Source of the DNA: Castellaniella ginsengisoli
Lineage (GTDB): Bacteria; Pseudomonadota; Gammaproteobacteria; Burkholderiales; Burkholderiaceae_B
Assembly (NCBI RefSeq): GCF_039523235.1
Contig: NZ_BAAAEX010000011.1
Length of the DNA stretch: 64,000 bases
Strand: one strand, 5' to 3'
Shown here: positions 57,344 through 64,000 of the stretch, piece after piece
Numbering within the stretch: the first letter of the stretch is position 1
How the letters are laid out: every line of letters begins with the position of its first letter
Translations under genes and position numbers: made by a program
The notes under the pieces: model-generated
Told to the model about the DNA's origin: nothing
The model's input: the letters and a program-made list of their open reading frames with translations, nothing else
The model's database searches: none

Positions 57344-59707
57344 TTATGGGTTCGACGAAACGGGTTGCGGTTCGGACGACGGGTCGCGCGGGCGCACGGT
57401 CGGCTTGCGGCTGGCGACGACTTCGCCCGGGATGCCGGCGTCCGGCGGGGGCGCCTTGTGGCGCTTGAGTTTGGCGTTCTTCTGGAGCAGGTGCGGGCAG
57501 CGCTTCTCGTTGTGGTAGAGCTGCTGGCAGTTCAGGCACTGGATGCATTCGTTGGGGTTGATGTCGCCTTCCGGATTGATGGCCTGCACGGGACACTCCA
57601 CGGCGCACAACTGACAGGGGTTGCCGCAGGTCTTGTAGCGGCGCAGCCAATCGAAGATCCGCAGCCGCGCGGGGATGGCCAGGGCGGCGCCCAGCGGGCA
57701 CAAGTAGCGGCAGTAGAAGCGCTCGATGAACAATCCCGCCAGCAGCAGCACGATGGCGAAGATCACGAAAGGCCAGTCGCGGACGAATTTCAGGATGATC
57801 GCGGTCTTGAAGGGCTCGACCTCGGCGAACTGCTCCGCCAGGCCAAGCTGGTACAGCGAGATGCCGAACAGGATCAGGAAGAGGATGTATTTCAGGCCGG
57901 CCAGGCGGGTGTTCAGGCCGTGCGGCACCTTGATCTGGGGAACGCGCAGCTTCTTGGCGACCTGGTTGGTCAGTTCCTGCAGGGCGCCGAAGGGGCACAG
58001 CCAGCCGCAGAACGCCCCCCGGTTCCAGAAGATCAGCGACATGGCCGTGGCGATCCACAGGATGAAGACGATCGGATCCATCAGGAAGTATTCCCAACTG
58101 AAGTCCGTGCGCAGCGACGTGGTGAAGGTGAGCACGTTCACGACCGAGAGCTGCGCCTGGGCGTACCAGCCGATCCAGAACAGCGTGAACAGCAGGAACC
58201 CCGTGCGAAAGCGCCGGTAGAAGACCTCGTGCTTGACGATCTGGTTCTGGAAGAAGAACACCGCGATCAGCGTCAGCAGGGCGATCGAAATGATCACGAT
58301 CTGCGGAATCTTGGAGGCCCAGATCTGTTTCCACAGCGCCGGGGCCTCTTCGGTTTCTTCGAAGACGGCGGCCTGCGCGGCATCGGCCGGGGCAGCGGCC
58401 TGGCCGGCTCCGGCCGGTGCGGCCGCCGGATCGGCCTTGGTGTAGGCTTGCGGCAGGGCGTAGTTCAGGTTGAAAGCGGTGAAGGCTTTTTCCTTCACGC
58501 TGATGATGCGTTGCACCATCAACTGCAGGCGCCAGGGCTCGACGGCGTCGAAGACGGCATCCGTCGGCACGGTGAACAGCGCGATTTCACGGAACCGGGG
58601 AGCGCCGTCGGCCATCAGGTCGGCGAGGCGCTGGTGGTCCAGGTCGGTGAAATGGATGCCGTGCTCTTCCTGGATGACTTCGATACGATCGAAGACCCCG
58701 CCGCGCACGTAGCCCGAGCCTTTGAAGGAATAGGCGCCGTTGCCGGCGATCAGGATCGCCTGCTGGCCGGGCTTGAGCCGGCCGCGCAGGTAGTTGTATT
58801 CGGCCTCGCCCAGCAGGCTGCGGCCGATGCCGGGCGCGCTGACCAGGGCCGCGTACAGGTCGATGAAGGTGTCATCCGGTTCGCCGGGTTCGGGGCGGTC
58901 GGCGGCGCCCGCCCGGCCGTTTTCCTCGAAGGCGCGGTTGACGTCGGCCACGCTGACGTGCAGATGGGCGACCGCGCCCGCGGCCAGCAGGGCATCCCAC
59001 GATTGGACGTCCGCCTTCTCCAGGTCGAGGATGCGTTTTTGCGCCGGGGCGGCCTGGGCAGCCTGACGGCCGTCGCGGCCGATGCCGTGGTGGCGGGCGA
59101 CGGCCATCACGGACCGCGTCAGGCTGTCGCCGATGACCATCAGGGTGACGGTGGCTCCGCTGATGATGTCCACCGGCGGCGGCGCGCCGGGGCGCGGCGG
59201 CTCCTTGACGTAGTTCTTGCCGACATAACCCTCGATGAAGGCCTGCACCTTGGCTTCCGGGATTCCGATCAGCACGATGGGTTCGTGGTGTTCGACCAGG
59301 CGGGCGCTCAGGATCTCCCCATCCGGGGACAAGCCCACCAGCACGTCGATGGGCTTGCTGGAATACCCCCGGGTGTTGACGATGTCGGTGGTCAGGTAGA
59401 CGTAGCCTGCGAGCGTGTCGCCCGCGTAGGCGCGGGCGACCGCGGGCTGGCCTTCCGGCGGGCCGATGCGGTCCGCGCCGGGGACGATGTCGGCGGGTGG
59501 GAACCGGTCCAGGAAGGCGCCCAGCCGGGGGCCGGAGCCGACCGAGGTGCCGCTCTGGCCGAATTTGAATGCCTGCTGCGCCCCGCCCGCCGGGGCGGCG
59601 AGCGCCCTGGTCGCCGGCATGATCAGACAGGCCCACAGCAGAAGCAGGGAGGCCATCCAGAGCAGGCTGGCAGGTCGTGGCTGTCGGAGTGTGGCGAAGC
59701 GGCGCAT
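57344..59707 (-). CDS. nosR: NosR membrane flavo-iron-sulfur protein
   Basis: A 787-residue protein needed for NosZ expression and electron supply. A signal sequence (about 14-38) leads to a periplasmic FMN-binding domain with the threonine motif IISGATVT, the site modified by ApbE. Several transmembrane helices follow, with the CxxxCP motifs CGWLCPFGAL and CRYLCPLGAAL. The C-terminus has two 4Fe-4S clusters in CGNPCQLCAVECP and CIQCLNCQQLYHNEKRCP. First gene of the nos operon; binding site GGAGGAGAA-type sequence precedes the ATG. An FNR/Dnr-like box is 65 bp upstream. Confidence 0.95.
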   Translation of the reverse strand: MRRFATLRQPRPASLLWMASLLLLWACLIMPATRALAAPAGGAQQAFKFGQSGTSVGSGPRLGAFLDRFPPADIVPGADRIGPPEGQPAVARAYAGDTLAGYVYLTTDIVNTRGYSSKPIDVLVGLSPDGEILSARLVEHHEPIVLIGIPEAKVQAFIEGYVGKNYVKEPPRPGAPPPVDIISGATVTLMVIGDSLTRSVMAVARHHGIGRDGRQAAQAAPAQKRILDLEKADVQSWDALLAAGAVAHLHVSVADVNRAFEENGRAGAADRPEPGEPDDTFIDLYAALVSAPGIGRSLLGEAEYNYLRGRLKPGQQAILIAGNGAYSFKGSGYVRGGVFDRIEVIQEEHGIHFTDLDHQRLADLMADGAPRFREIALFTVPTDAVFDAVEPWRLQLMVQRIISVKEKAFTAFNLNYALPQAYTKADPAAAPAGAGQAAAPADAAQAAVFEETEEAPALWKQIWASKIPQIVIISIALLTLIAVFFFQNQIVKHEVFYRRFRTGFLLFTLFWIGWYAQAQLSVVNVLTFTTSLRTDFSWEYFLMDPIVFILWIATAMSLIFWNRGAFCGWLCPFGALQELTNQVAKKLRVPQIKVPHGLNTRLAGLKYILFLILFGISLYQLGLAEQFAEVEPFKTAIILKFVRDWPFVIFAIVLLLAGLFIERFYCRYLCPLGAALAIPARLRIFDWLRRYKTCGNPCQLCAVECPVQAINPEGDINPNECIQCLNCQQLYHNEKRCPHLLQKNAKLKRHKAPPPDAGIPGEVVASRKPTVRPRDPSSEPQPVSSNP

Positions 59708-59771
59708 GGAGGAGAATGGAGGGGTCTCTTGGAAGATGACACCATCCTAGCCGCGGGGGTTGGCCGCAGTC

Positions 59772-59785
59772 TTGCGCCGGATCAA
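59772..59785. promoter_or_regulatory. FNR/Dnr-like box upstream of nosR
   Basis: TTGCGCCGGATCAA matches the TTGAT-N4-ATCAA consensus at 8 of 10 defined positions; the right half is perfect. It lies 65 bp upstream of the nosR start in the 136-bp gap to the glycosylase gene, a fitting place for oxygen- or NO-dependent activation. Binding is inferred. Confidence 0.5.
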
Positions 59786-59843
59786 GAAAAGCTTAAAAGC
59801 TCCTGAAAGAGGGGTGTTTCGCCGGAAATGTCGACTATTTCGC

Positions 59844-60494
59844 TCAAGATTGCCGTTCAGCAAGTTTCCGGGCGGATTTCCCGGGGGGGCGGCTGACGGC
59901 CGGGTGGCCCGGCACGAAAAAGCGCAGCGGCTTGGCCGCCCATTCACCTGCGTAGTCCACCCCGATGCGCGGGCTGGCGGCGATCTCGGCGGGCGCGGGG
60001 GCCTCGTCGCGGGCGAGCCACAGCGTGTCGCCGCACAGGTCGATGCCGTAGTGGTCGCGGGTGACGCCCATGGCGCGGCACAGCCGGCCGGGGCCGCTGG
60101 TGGAGGCGTCCAGTCCCTGGACGGGCGCCAGGGCTCTGAGCAGCACGGCCGTGCCGCTGCCCTCGGGGCCGGTGACCACGTTCATGCAGTGGTGCATGCC
60201 GTAGATGAGGTAGATGTAGGCATGGCCCGGCGGTCCGAACATGGCCTTGGTGCGCGCCGTGCGCCCGCGCGAGGTGTGGGCCGCCAGGTCGCCCGGGCCG
60301 AGATAGGCCTCGACTTCGACGATGCGGCCGGCGCGCAGGCCATCCGGCAGCGCGTGGACCAGCAGCCGTCCGAGAAGATCGCGGGCGACGATTTCGGCGG
60401 GGCGGTCGTAGAACGCACGGTCGAGCCGCTGGCAGACGCCCTGGATCGGGTCGGCCGGAGTGATCAGCCTGGACAGCGGAGAAGAGCCGGACAT
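59844..60494 (-). CDS. mpg: 3-methyladenine DNA glycosylase (AAG/MPG type)
   Basis: A 216-residue base-excision repair enzyme. Motifs: ARDLLGRLLVHALPDGL, the catalytic Glu in GRIVEVEAYLGPGDLAAH, RTARTKAMFGPPGHAYIYLIYGMHHCMNVVT, and LCRAMGVTRDHYG. It removes alkylated purines. It lies 6 bp downstream of the deaminase gene and is probably cotranscribed with it; the gap to nosR holds no other gene. Confidence 0.93.
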   Translation of the reverse strand: MSGSSPLSRLITPADPIQGVCQRLDRAFYDRPAEIVARDLLGRLLVHALPDGLRAGRIVEVEAYLGPGDLAAHTSRGRTARTKAMFGPPGHAYIYLIYGMHHCMNVVTGPEGSGTAVLLRALAPVQGLDASTSGPGRLCRAMGVTRDHYGIDLCGDTLWLARDEAPAPAEIAASPRIGVDYAGEWAAKPLRFFVPGHPAVSRPPGKSARKLAERQS

Positions 60495-60500
60495 CGGGGT

Positions 60501-61541
60501 TCAGCTCCGGCCGGCGGCGGCCGACAGCCGGTCGAGCAGCCGTTTTTGGCCGGCCGGGGGCAGGAACGAGGCCTTCAGGCTGTTGGCGGCCAGGGTGACG
60601 AGTTCGTCGCGGGACAGGTCCAGGGCTTCGGCGCTGGCGAGGTAGTTGTCCAGCACATAGCCGCCGAAATAGGCGGGATCGTCGGAATTCAGGGTCACGA
60701 CGGCGCCCGCCCGCAGCAGTCTGGCCAGATTGTGCTCCCGCAGATCGTGGACCACGCCCAGCTTGAGGTTCGACAAAGGGCAGACCGTCAAGGGCACGCG
60801 GCGCAGGATCAGGTCCTGCAACAGGGCGGGGTCCTCGCTGCTGCGCACGCCGTGGTCGATGCGGGCGACCTTGAGCGTGTCCAGGGCGCCGCGCACGTAT
60901 TCGGGCGGGCCTTCTTCTCCTGCGTGCGCGACCAGGCGGAAACCCAGCTCGGCGCAGCGGGCGTAGACCCGGGCGAATTTTTCCGGCGGATTGCCGCGCT
61001 CGGACGAATCCAGGCCGATGCCGATCCATAGATCGGCGTAGGCCTCGCGCAGCGGCAGGGCGGCCTCCAGCGTGGCGAAGGCTTCGTCCTCCGGCAAATG
61101 CCGCAGGAAGCTGAGCAGCAGGTAGCTGCTGATGTCCAGCGTATCGCGGGCTTCGCGCAGCGCGCGCGCCAACCCGGCGAACACGGTCTCGAGGGCGATG
61201 CCGCGTTGCGTATGGGTCTGCGGATCGAACATGAGCTCGGCGTGGACGACGCCGTCGGCGTGGGCGCGGCGCAGGTAAGCCAAGGCCAGATCGTAGAAAT
61301 CCTGCTCGGTGACCAGGACGCCGGCCCCCGCGTAGTACAGGTCCAGGAATGATTGCAGATCGGTGAACCGATAGGCGTCGCGGACAGCCTGGACGTCGGC
61401 GTACGGCAGATCGATGCCGTTGCGCCGGGCCAGCTCGAACATCAGCTCCGGTTCGAGCGTGCCTTCGATGTGCAGGTGCAGTTCTGCCTTGGGCAGGGCG
61501 CGCAGCCATTCGCGCCATTCATGATCGGGAGAGGCGGCCAT
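60501..61541 (-). CDS. Adenine deaminase (adenosine deaminase superfamily)
   Basis: A 346-residue zinc enzyme from the ATG at 61541, preceded by AGGAA. Metal and catalytic motifs: KAELHLHIEGTLEPEL, VAHAGEEGPPEYV, RIDHGVRSSED and LNSDDPAYFGGYV. The EGTLEPELMF segment and overall pattern match the adenine deaminase branch (as in Pseudomonas PA0148) better than true adenosine deaminases, so adenine to hypoxanthine is the likely reaction. Many annotations would still call it add. Confidence 0.9.
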   Translation of the reverse strand: MAASPDHEWREWLRALPKAELHLHIEGTLEPELMFELARRNGIDLPYADVQAVRDAYRFTDLQSFLDLYYAGAGVLVTEQDFYDLALAYLRRAHADGVVHAELMFDPQTHTQRGIALETVFAGLARALREARDTLDISSYLLLSFLRHLPEDEAFATLEAALPLREAYADLWIGIGLDSSERGNPPEKFARVYARCAELGFRLVAHAGEEGPPEYVRGALDTLKVARIDHGVRSSEDPALLQDLILRRVPLTVCPLSNLKLGVVHDLREHNLARLLRAGAVVTLNSDDPAYFGGYVLDNYLASAEALDLSRDELVTLAANSLKASFLPPAGQKRLLDRLSAAAGRS

Positions 61542-61572
61542 CGGGGTTCCTGTCGGACGAGGCGGGCCTTCA

Positions 61573-61962
61573 TTATAGGCGGGGCCCACCTCGCGCCTTG
61601 CAGGCCGCCCAGGCCAGCGTCAGCCAGGACAGGATCATCAGCAAGCCGCCGATGGGCGTGACGGCCCCCAGGACGCGCGCGCCCGTCAGCACCAGGGCAT
61701 ACAGGCTGCCGCTGAAGACGAGCAGGCCGGCCAGCATCAGGCCGCCCGCCCAGGCGGCGGGCGCCGGCGCCAGGCGCGCCCAGAGGGCGGCCGTCAGCAG
61801 CAGCCCGGCGCCGTGGATCAACTGGTAGTGGGCGGCCGTGCGCCAGACCTCCAGCAGATCGGGGGTGACCAGGTGTTTGAGCCCGTGCGCGCCGAAGGCG
61901 CCGGCCGCCACGCCCGAGGCCAGGACCAGGGCGCCGCACAGAATCAGGAAACGAGGGCTCAC
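61573..61962 (-). CDS. DUF423 (YgdD-like) small membrane protein
   Basis: A 129-residue protein with four hydrophobic segments. The N-terminus LILCGALVLASGVAAGAFGAHGLKH and HYQLIHGAGLLLTAAL are the DUF423 signature; GLLVFSGSLYALVLTG and TPIGGLLMILSWLTLAW complete it. Role unknown. It lies 31 bp upstream of the deaminase start and in the same direction. The 124-bp gap to the acyl-CoA dehydrogenase gene holds the divergent promoters. Confidence 0.9.
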   Translation of the reverse strand: MSPRFLILCGALVLASGVAAGAFGAHGLKHLVTPDLLEVWRTAAHYQLIHGAGLLLTAALWARLAPAPAAWAGGLMLAGLLVFSGSLYALVLTGARVLGAVTPIGGLLMILSWLTLAWAACKARGGPRL

Positions 61963-62086
61963 GTCGGCTCTCCCAATTTGAAGGATGGATCGATTGTATC
62001 CGCGCGGACGGTGTGCGCCCGGCCCTGTCCGCCGCCGGGAATCGCGGGTAGACTGGACTCATGATCACGGCGTAAGGATAGCGCGC

Positions 62087-63730
62087 ATGCATCTCGAACA
62101 CAGGGCCTCCGAGGTGCCCGAGGCCGATAATCAGGTGCCGGATCTGCCCGATTGCAATCTGTATCTGGCCGATGAGGCCTTGGTCCAGGGTGTGCGCCGC
62201 GAGGGCGCCGGCAGTCGCGAGGCCGAGCTGGAGACCTGGGGCGCCCGGCTGGGCCGGGCCGGGCTGTCCTGCCTGGCCGCCGAGGTCAACCGGCAAGGAC
62301 CGGTGCTGCGGGCGTTTGATCGCCGGGGGCTGCGCATCGATGTGGTGGAGTTCCATTCCGGCTGGTCCGAGTTCCTGTCGCTGGCTTTCGCCCAGGGCAT
62401 GCACGGCGGCGCCTGGACCGATCCGGGCGCGGGCGCCCAGGTTGCCCGCGCGGCCCACTATCTGATGCACGGCCAGGTCGAAGCCGGCTCCCTGTGCCCC
62501 GTGACCATGACCAGCGCGGCCATTCCGCTGCTCGCGCGCGAATCCTGGTTCTCCGGGATCCGGCCGCTGCTGTCCGGCCGCGAATACGACGGGCGCGACC
62601 TGCCCCTGGCCGGCAAGCGCGGCATGATGATCGGCATGGGCATGACCGAACGGCAAGGCGGCTCCGATCTGCGCGCCAATCTGAGCCGGGCCGAGCCGCA
62701 GGGCGAAGGCTGGTTCCGCCTGACGGGCCATAAATGGTTCTTTTCCTCGCCCATGTCGGACGCCCACCTGGTGCTGGCGCGCGACGGCGATGGCCATTCC
62801 TGCTTCTACATGCCCCGCTGGCTGGATGACGGCCGGCGCAATCCGGTGCACATCCTGCGGCTCAAGGACAAGCTGGGGAACCGCTCCAACGCCAGCGCCG
62901 AGGTCGAGTTCGACGGCGCGCTGGGACGCCGGATCGGCGAACCCGGTCGGGGCATCGCCACGCTGGTCGAGATGGCGTCCTACACCCGCCTGGATTGCGT
63001 GCTGGGCAGCGCGGCGCTGATGCGCCAGGCCCTGGTCCAGGGCATTCACCACGCCCGCCACCGGCGCGCCTTTGGCCGCAGGTTGATCGAGCAGCCCCTG
63101 ATGCGGCAGGTGCTGGCGGATCTGGCCCTGGAGAGCGAGGCGGCCACCGCGCTGGCGTTGCGTCTGGCCGGGGCCTTCGACCGGCTCGATCAGCCCGCCG
63201 AGCAGGCGCTGCGACGCCTGCTGACGCCGGCGGCGAAATTCTGGGTCTGCAAGCGGGCGATCGACGTCACGGCCGAGTGCATGGAAGTCTGGGGCGGCAA
63301 TGGCTACGTCGAGGACGGCCCCATGGCGCGCCTGTACCGCGAAGCGCCCGTCAATTCCATCTGGGAAGGTTCGGGCAACGTCATGTGCCTGGACGTGCTG
63401 CGCGCTGTGCGCCAGGAACCGCAATCCTTGGCTCAGGTGGTCGACGGGGTGGCCCGGTCCCATCCGGGAGAGCCGGCGTTGCGGGCCGCCGCCGACCGCC
63501 TGCGGGCCGTCCTGGCGCTCGATGCCGAAGCGCAGCAGGCCTTGGCCCGAATGGTCGCCCGGGACCTGGTGCTGTTGGTGCAAGCGGATCTCCTGCTGCG
63601 CCACGCCCCCCAGGAACTGGCGCGGGCGTTCGTGGACAGCCGCCTGGGCGCGGCGGGGGGCGACGCCTTCGGGGCGCGGCCGTCGGCGCTGCCCGCCGAT
63701 GCGCTGCTGCGGCGGGCCTGGCCGGATTGA
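62087..63730 (+). CDS. AidB-like acyl-CoA dehydrogenase
   Basis: A 547-residue flavoprotein from the ATG at 62087, with AAGGATA upstream. Early NQVPDLPDCNLYLADEAL is typical for AidB-like proteins, as is the length (AidB 541). Flavin and substrate motifs: MGMTERQGGSDLRAN, GHKWFFSSPMSDAHLVLAR, the YTRLDCVLGSAALMRQ stretch and VWGGNGYVEDGPMARLYREAPVNSIWEGSGN with the catalytic Glu region. AidB binds DNA and counters alkylation damage in E. coli; a nearby alkylpurine glycosylase is suggestive. Isovaleryl-CoA dehydrogenase activity is also possible. Confidence 0.88.
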   Translation: MHLEHRASEVPEADNQVPDLPDCNLYLADEALVQGVRREGAGSREAELETWGARLGRAGLSCLAAEVNRQGPVLRAFDRRGLRIDVVEFHSGWSEFLSLAFAQGMHGGAWTDPGAGAQVARAAHYLMHGQVEAGSLCPVTMTSAAIPLLARESWFSGIRPLLSGREYDGRDLPLAGKRGMMIGMGMTERQGGSDLRANLSRAEPQGEGWFRLTGHKWFFSSPMSDAHLVLARDGDGHSCFYMPRWLDDGRRNPVHILRLKDKLGNRSNASAEVEFDGALGRRIGEPGRGIATLVEMASYTRLDCVLGSAALMRQALVQGIHHARHRRAFGRRLIEQPLMRQVLADLALESEAATALALRLAGAFDRLDQPAEQALRRLLTPAAKFWVCKRAIDVTAECMEVWGGNGYVEDGPMARLYREAPVNSIWEGSGNVMCLDVLRAVRQEPQSLAQVVDGVARSHPGEPALRAAADRLRAVLALDAEAQQALARMVARDLVLLVQADLLLRHAPQELARAFVDSRLGAAGGDAFGARPSALPADALLRRAWPD

Positions 63731-63745
63731 CCACTACAATGGCGC

Positions 63746-64000
63746 ATGATTTTCGAATTGTTCCCACGCGCGCGGCATGCCGCGGCGACGCCCGTTCTGC
63801 TGGGCGGCATGCTTTTGGCGGGCTTTTCTGCGGGCGGTTTCTTCAACCAGGTCCTGGCGCAGGATGCCGCCTATGCGCTCAAGGGCAAGGTCGTGCGGGT
63901 GGCCGATGGCGACACCCTGACTTTGCTGGCGGGGCGCGACCGCCATCGGGTGCGGCTGGCCAGCATCGATGCGCCGGAGACCGGAAGCGGCCGTCTGCGG
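63746..64000 (+). CDS. Thermonuclease (SNase) family protein, 3' end beyond window
   Basis: An open frame of 85 residues from the ATG at 63746 to the window edge. A hydrophobic export segment (PVLLGGMLLAGFSAGGFF) is followed by LKGKVVRVADGDTLTLL and RHRVRLASIDAPETG, the start of the staphylococcal nuclease domain (Asp-Gly-Asp and Asp-Ala-Pro-Glu). It is probably a secreted or membrane-anchored nuclease. It begins 15 bp after the acyl-CoA dehydrogenase stop. Confidence 0.87.
   Translation, partial: MIFELFPRARHAAATPVLLGGMLLAGFSAGGFFNQVLAQDAAYALKGKVVRVADGDTLTLLAGRDRHRVRLASIDAPETGSGRLR

Overview
The window looks like a piece of a GC-rich betaproteobacterial chromosome, most likely Burkholderiales/Alcaligenaceae (Bordetella, Achromobacter and Castellaniella are the kind of genera meant). 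This rests on gene content: a complete nitrous oxide reductase cluster, a CioAB-type quinol oxidase, a TRAP plus 5-oxoprolinase cluster and a biotin cluster, all very GC-rich. The family assignment is inference. About the first 30.5 kb is foreign to that background. It reads as an integrated or co-resident conjugative plasmid-like element carrying a copper-resistance cargo.

Region 1 (1-7273) is the copper cargo, of moderate GC. Reading leftwards it holds a DUF2933-type small membrane protein, the multicopper oxidase CopA, the outer-membrane protein CopB, a cupredoxin, a c-type cytochrome and a DUF411 protein cut by the window edge. The divergent two-component system CopR-CopS lies to the right. 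Two 16-bp palindromes of the cop-box type (4639-4654 and 5063-5078) stand in front of copA and in the divergent promoter.

Region 2 (7345-30307) is the conjugation and maintenance backbone, nearly all on the minus strand. It has a MobF relaxase-helicase, a VirD4/TrwB coupling protein, an StbB-like ATPase with neighbours, and a TrfA-type initiator with iterons and two perfect DnaA boxes at its 3' side. A full VirB1-VirB11 (MPF-T) secretion system follows, with a TrbM protein and a TrwA-like ribbon-helix-helix protein. An AT-rich SIR2-like gene is inserted between relaxase and coupling protein. The region ends with a RhuM-Fic toxin and a small antitoxin candidate. A tRNA-like sequence (30481-30541), a terminator and a decayed fragment of a second trbM mark the likely right junction.

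Region 3 (30983-64000) is chromosomal. It contains a PAS-GGDEF-EAL protein and a pirin followed by a 3' remnant of rpoN. A TRAP transporter, GntR regulator, PxpA, PxpBC fusion and biotin carboxylase-BCCP fusion follow, probably for 5-oxoproline use and probably controlled by GntR through two matching palindromes. Next come bioA divergent from bioF-bioHC(fusion)-bioD, then cioA with a cioB that has lost its C-terminus and is fused in frame to a DUF2474-like tail, then tRNA-Arg(ACG). The nos cluster nosR-Z-D-F-Y-L-apbE reads leftwards, with an FNR/Dnr-like box upstream. The right end has a 3-methyladenine glycosylase, an adenine deaminase, a DUF423 protein, an AidB-like acyl-CoA dehydrogenase and the start of a nuclease gene.

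The most interesting items are the SIR2-like gene inside the transfer operon, the plasmid replicon and junction debris next to chromosomal genes, the CioB-DUF2474 fusion, the BioH-BioC fusion and the paired GntR operators.
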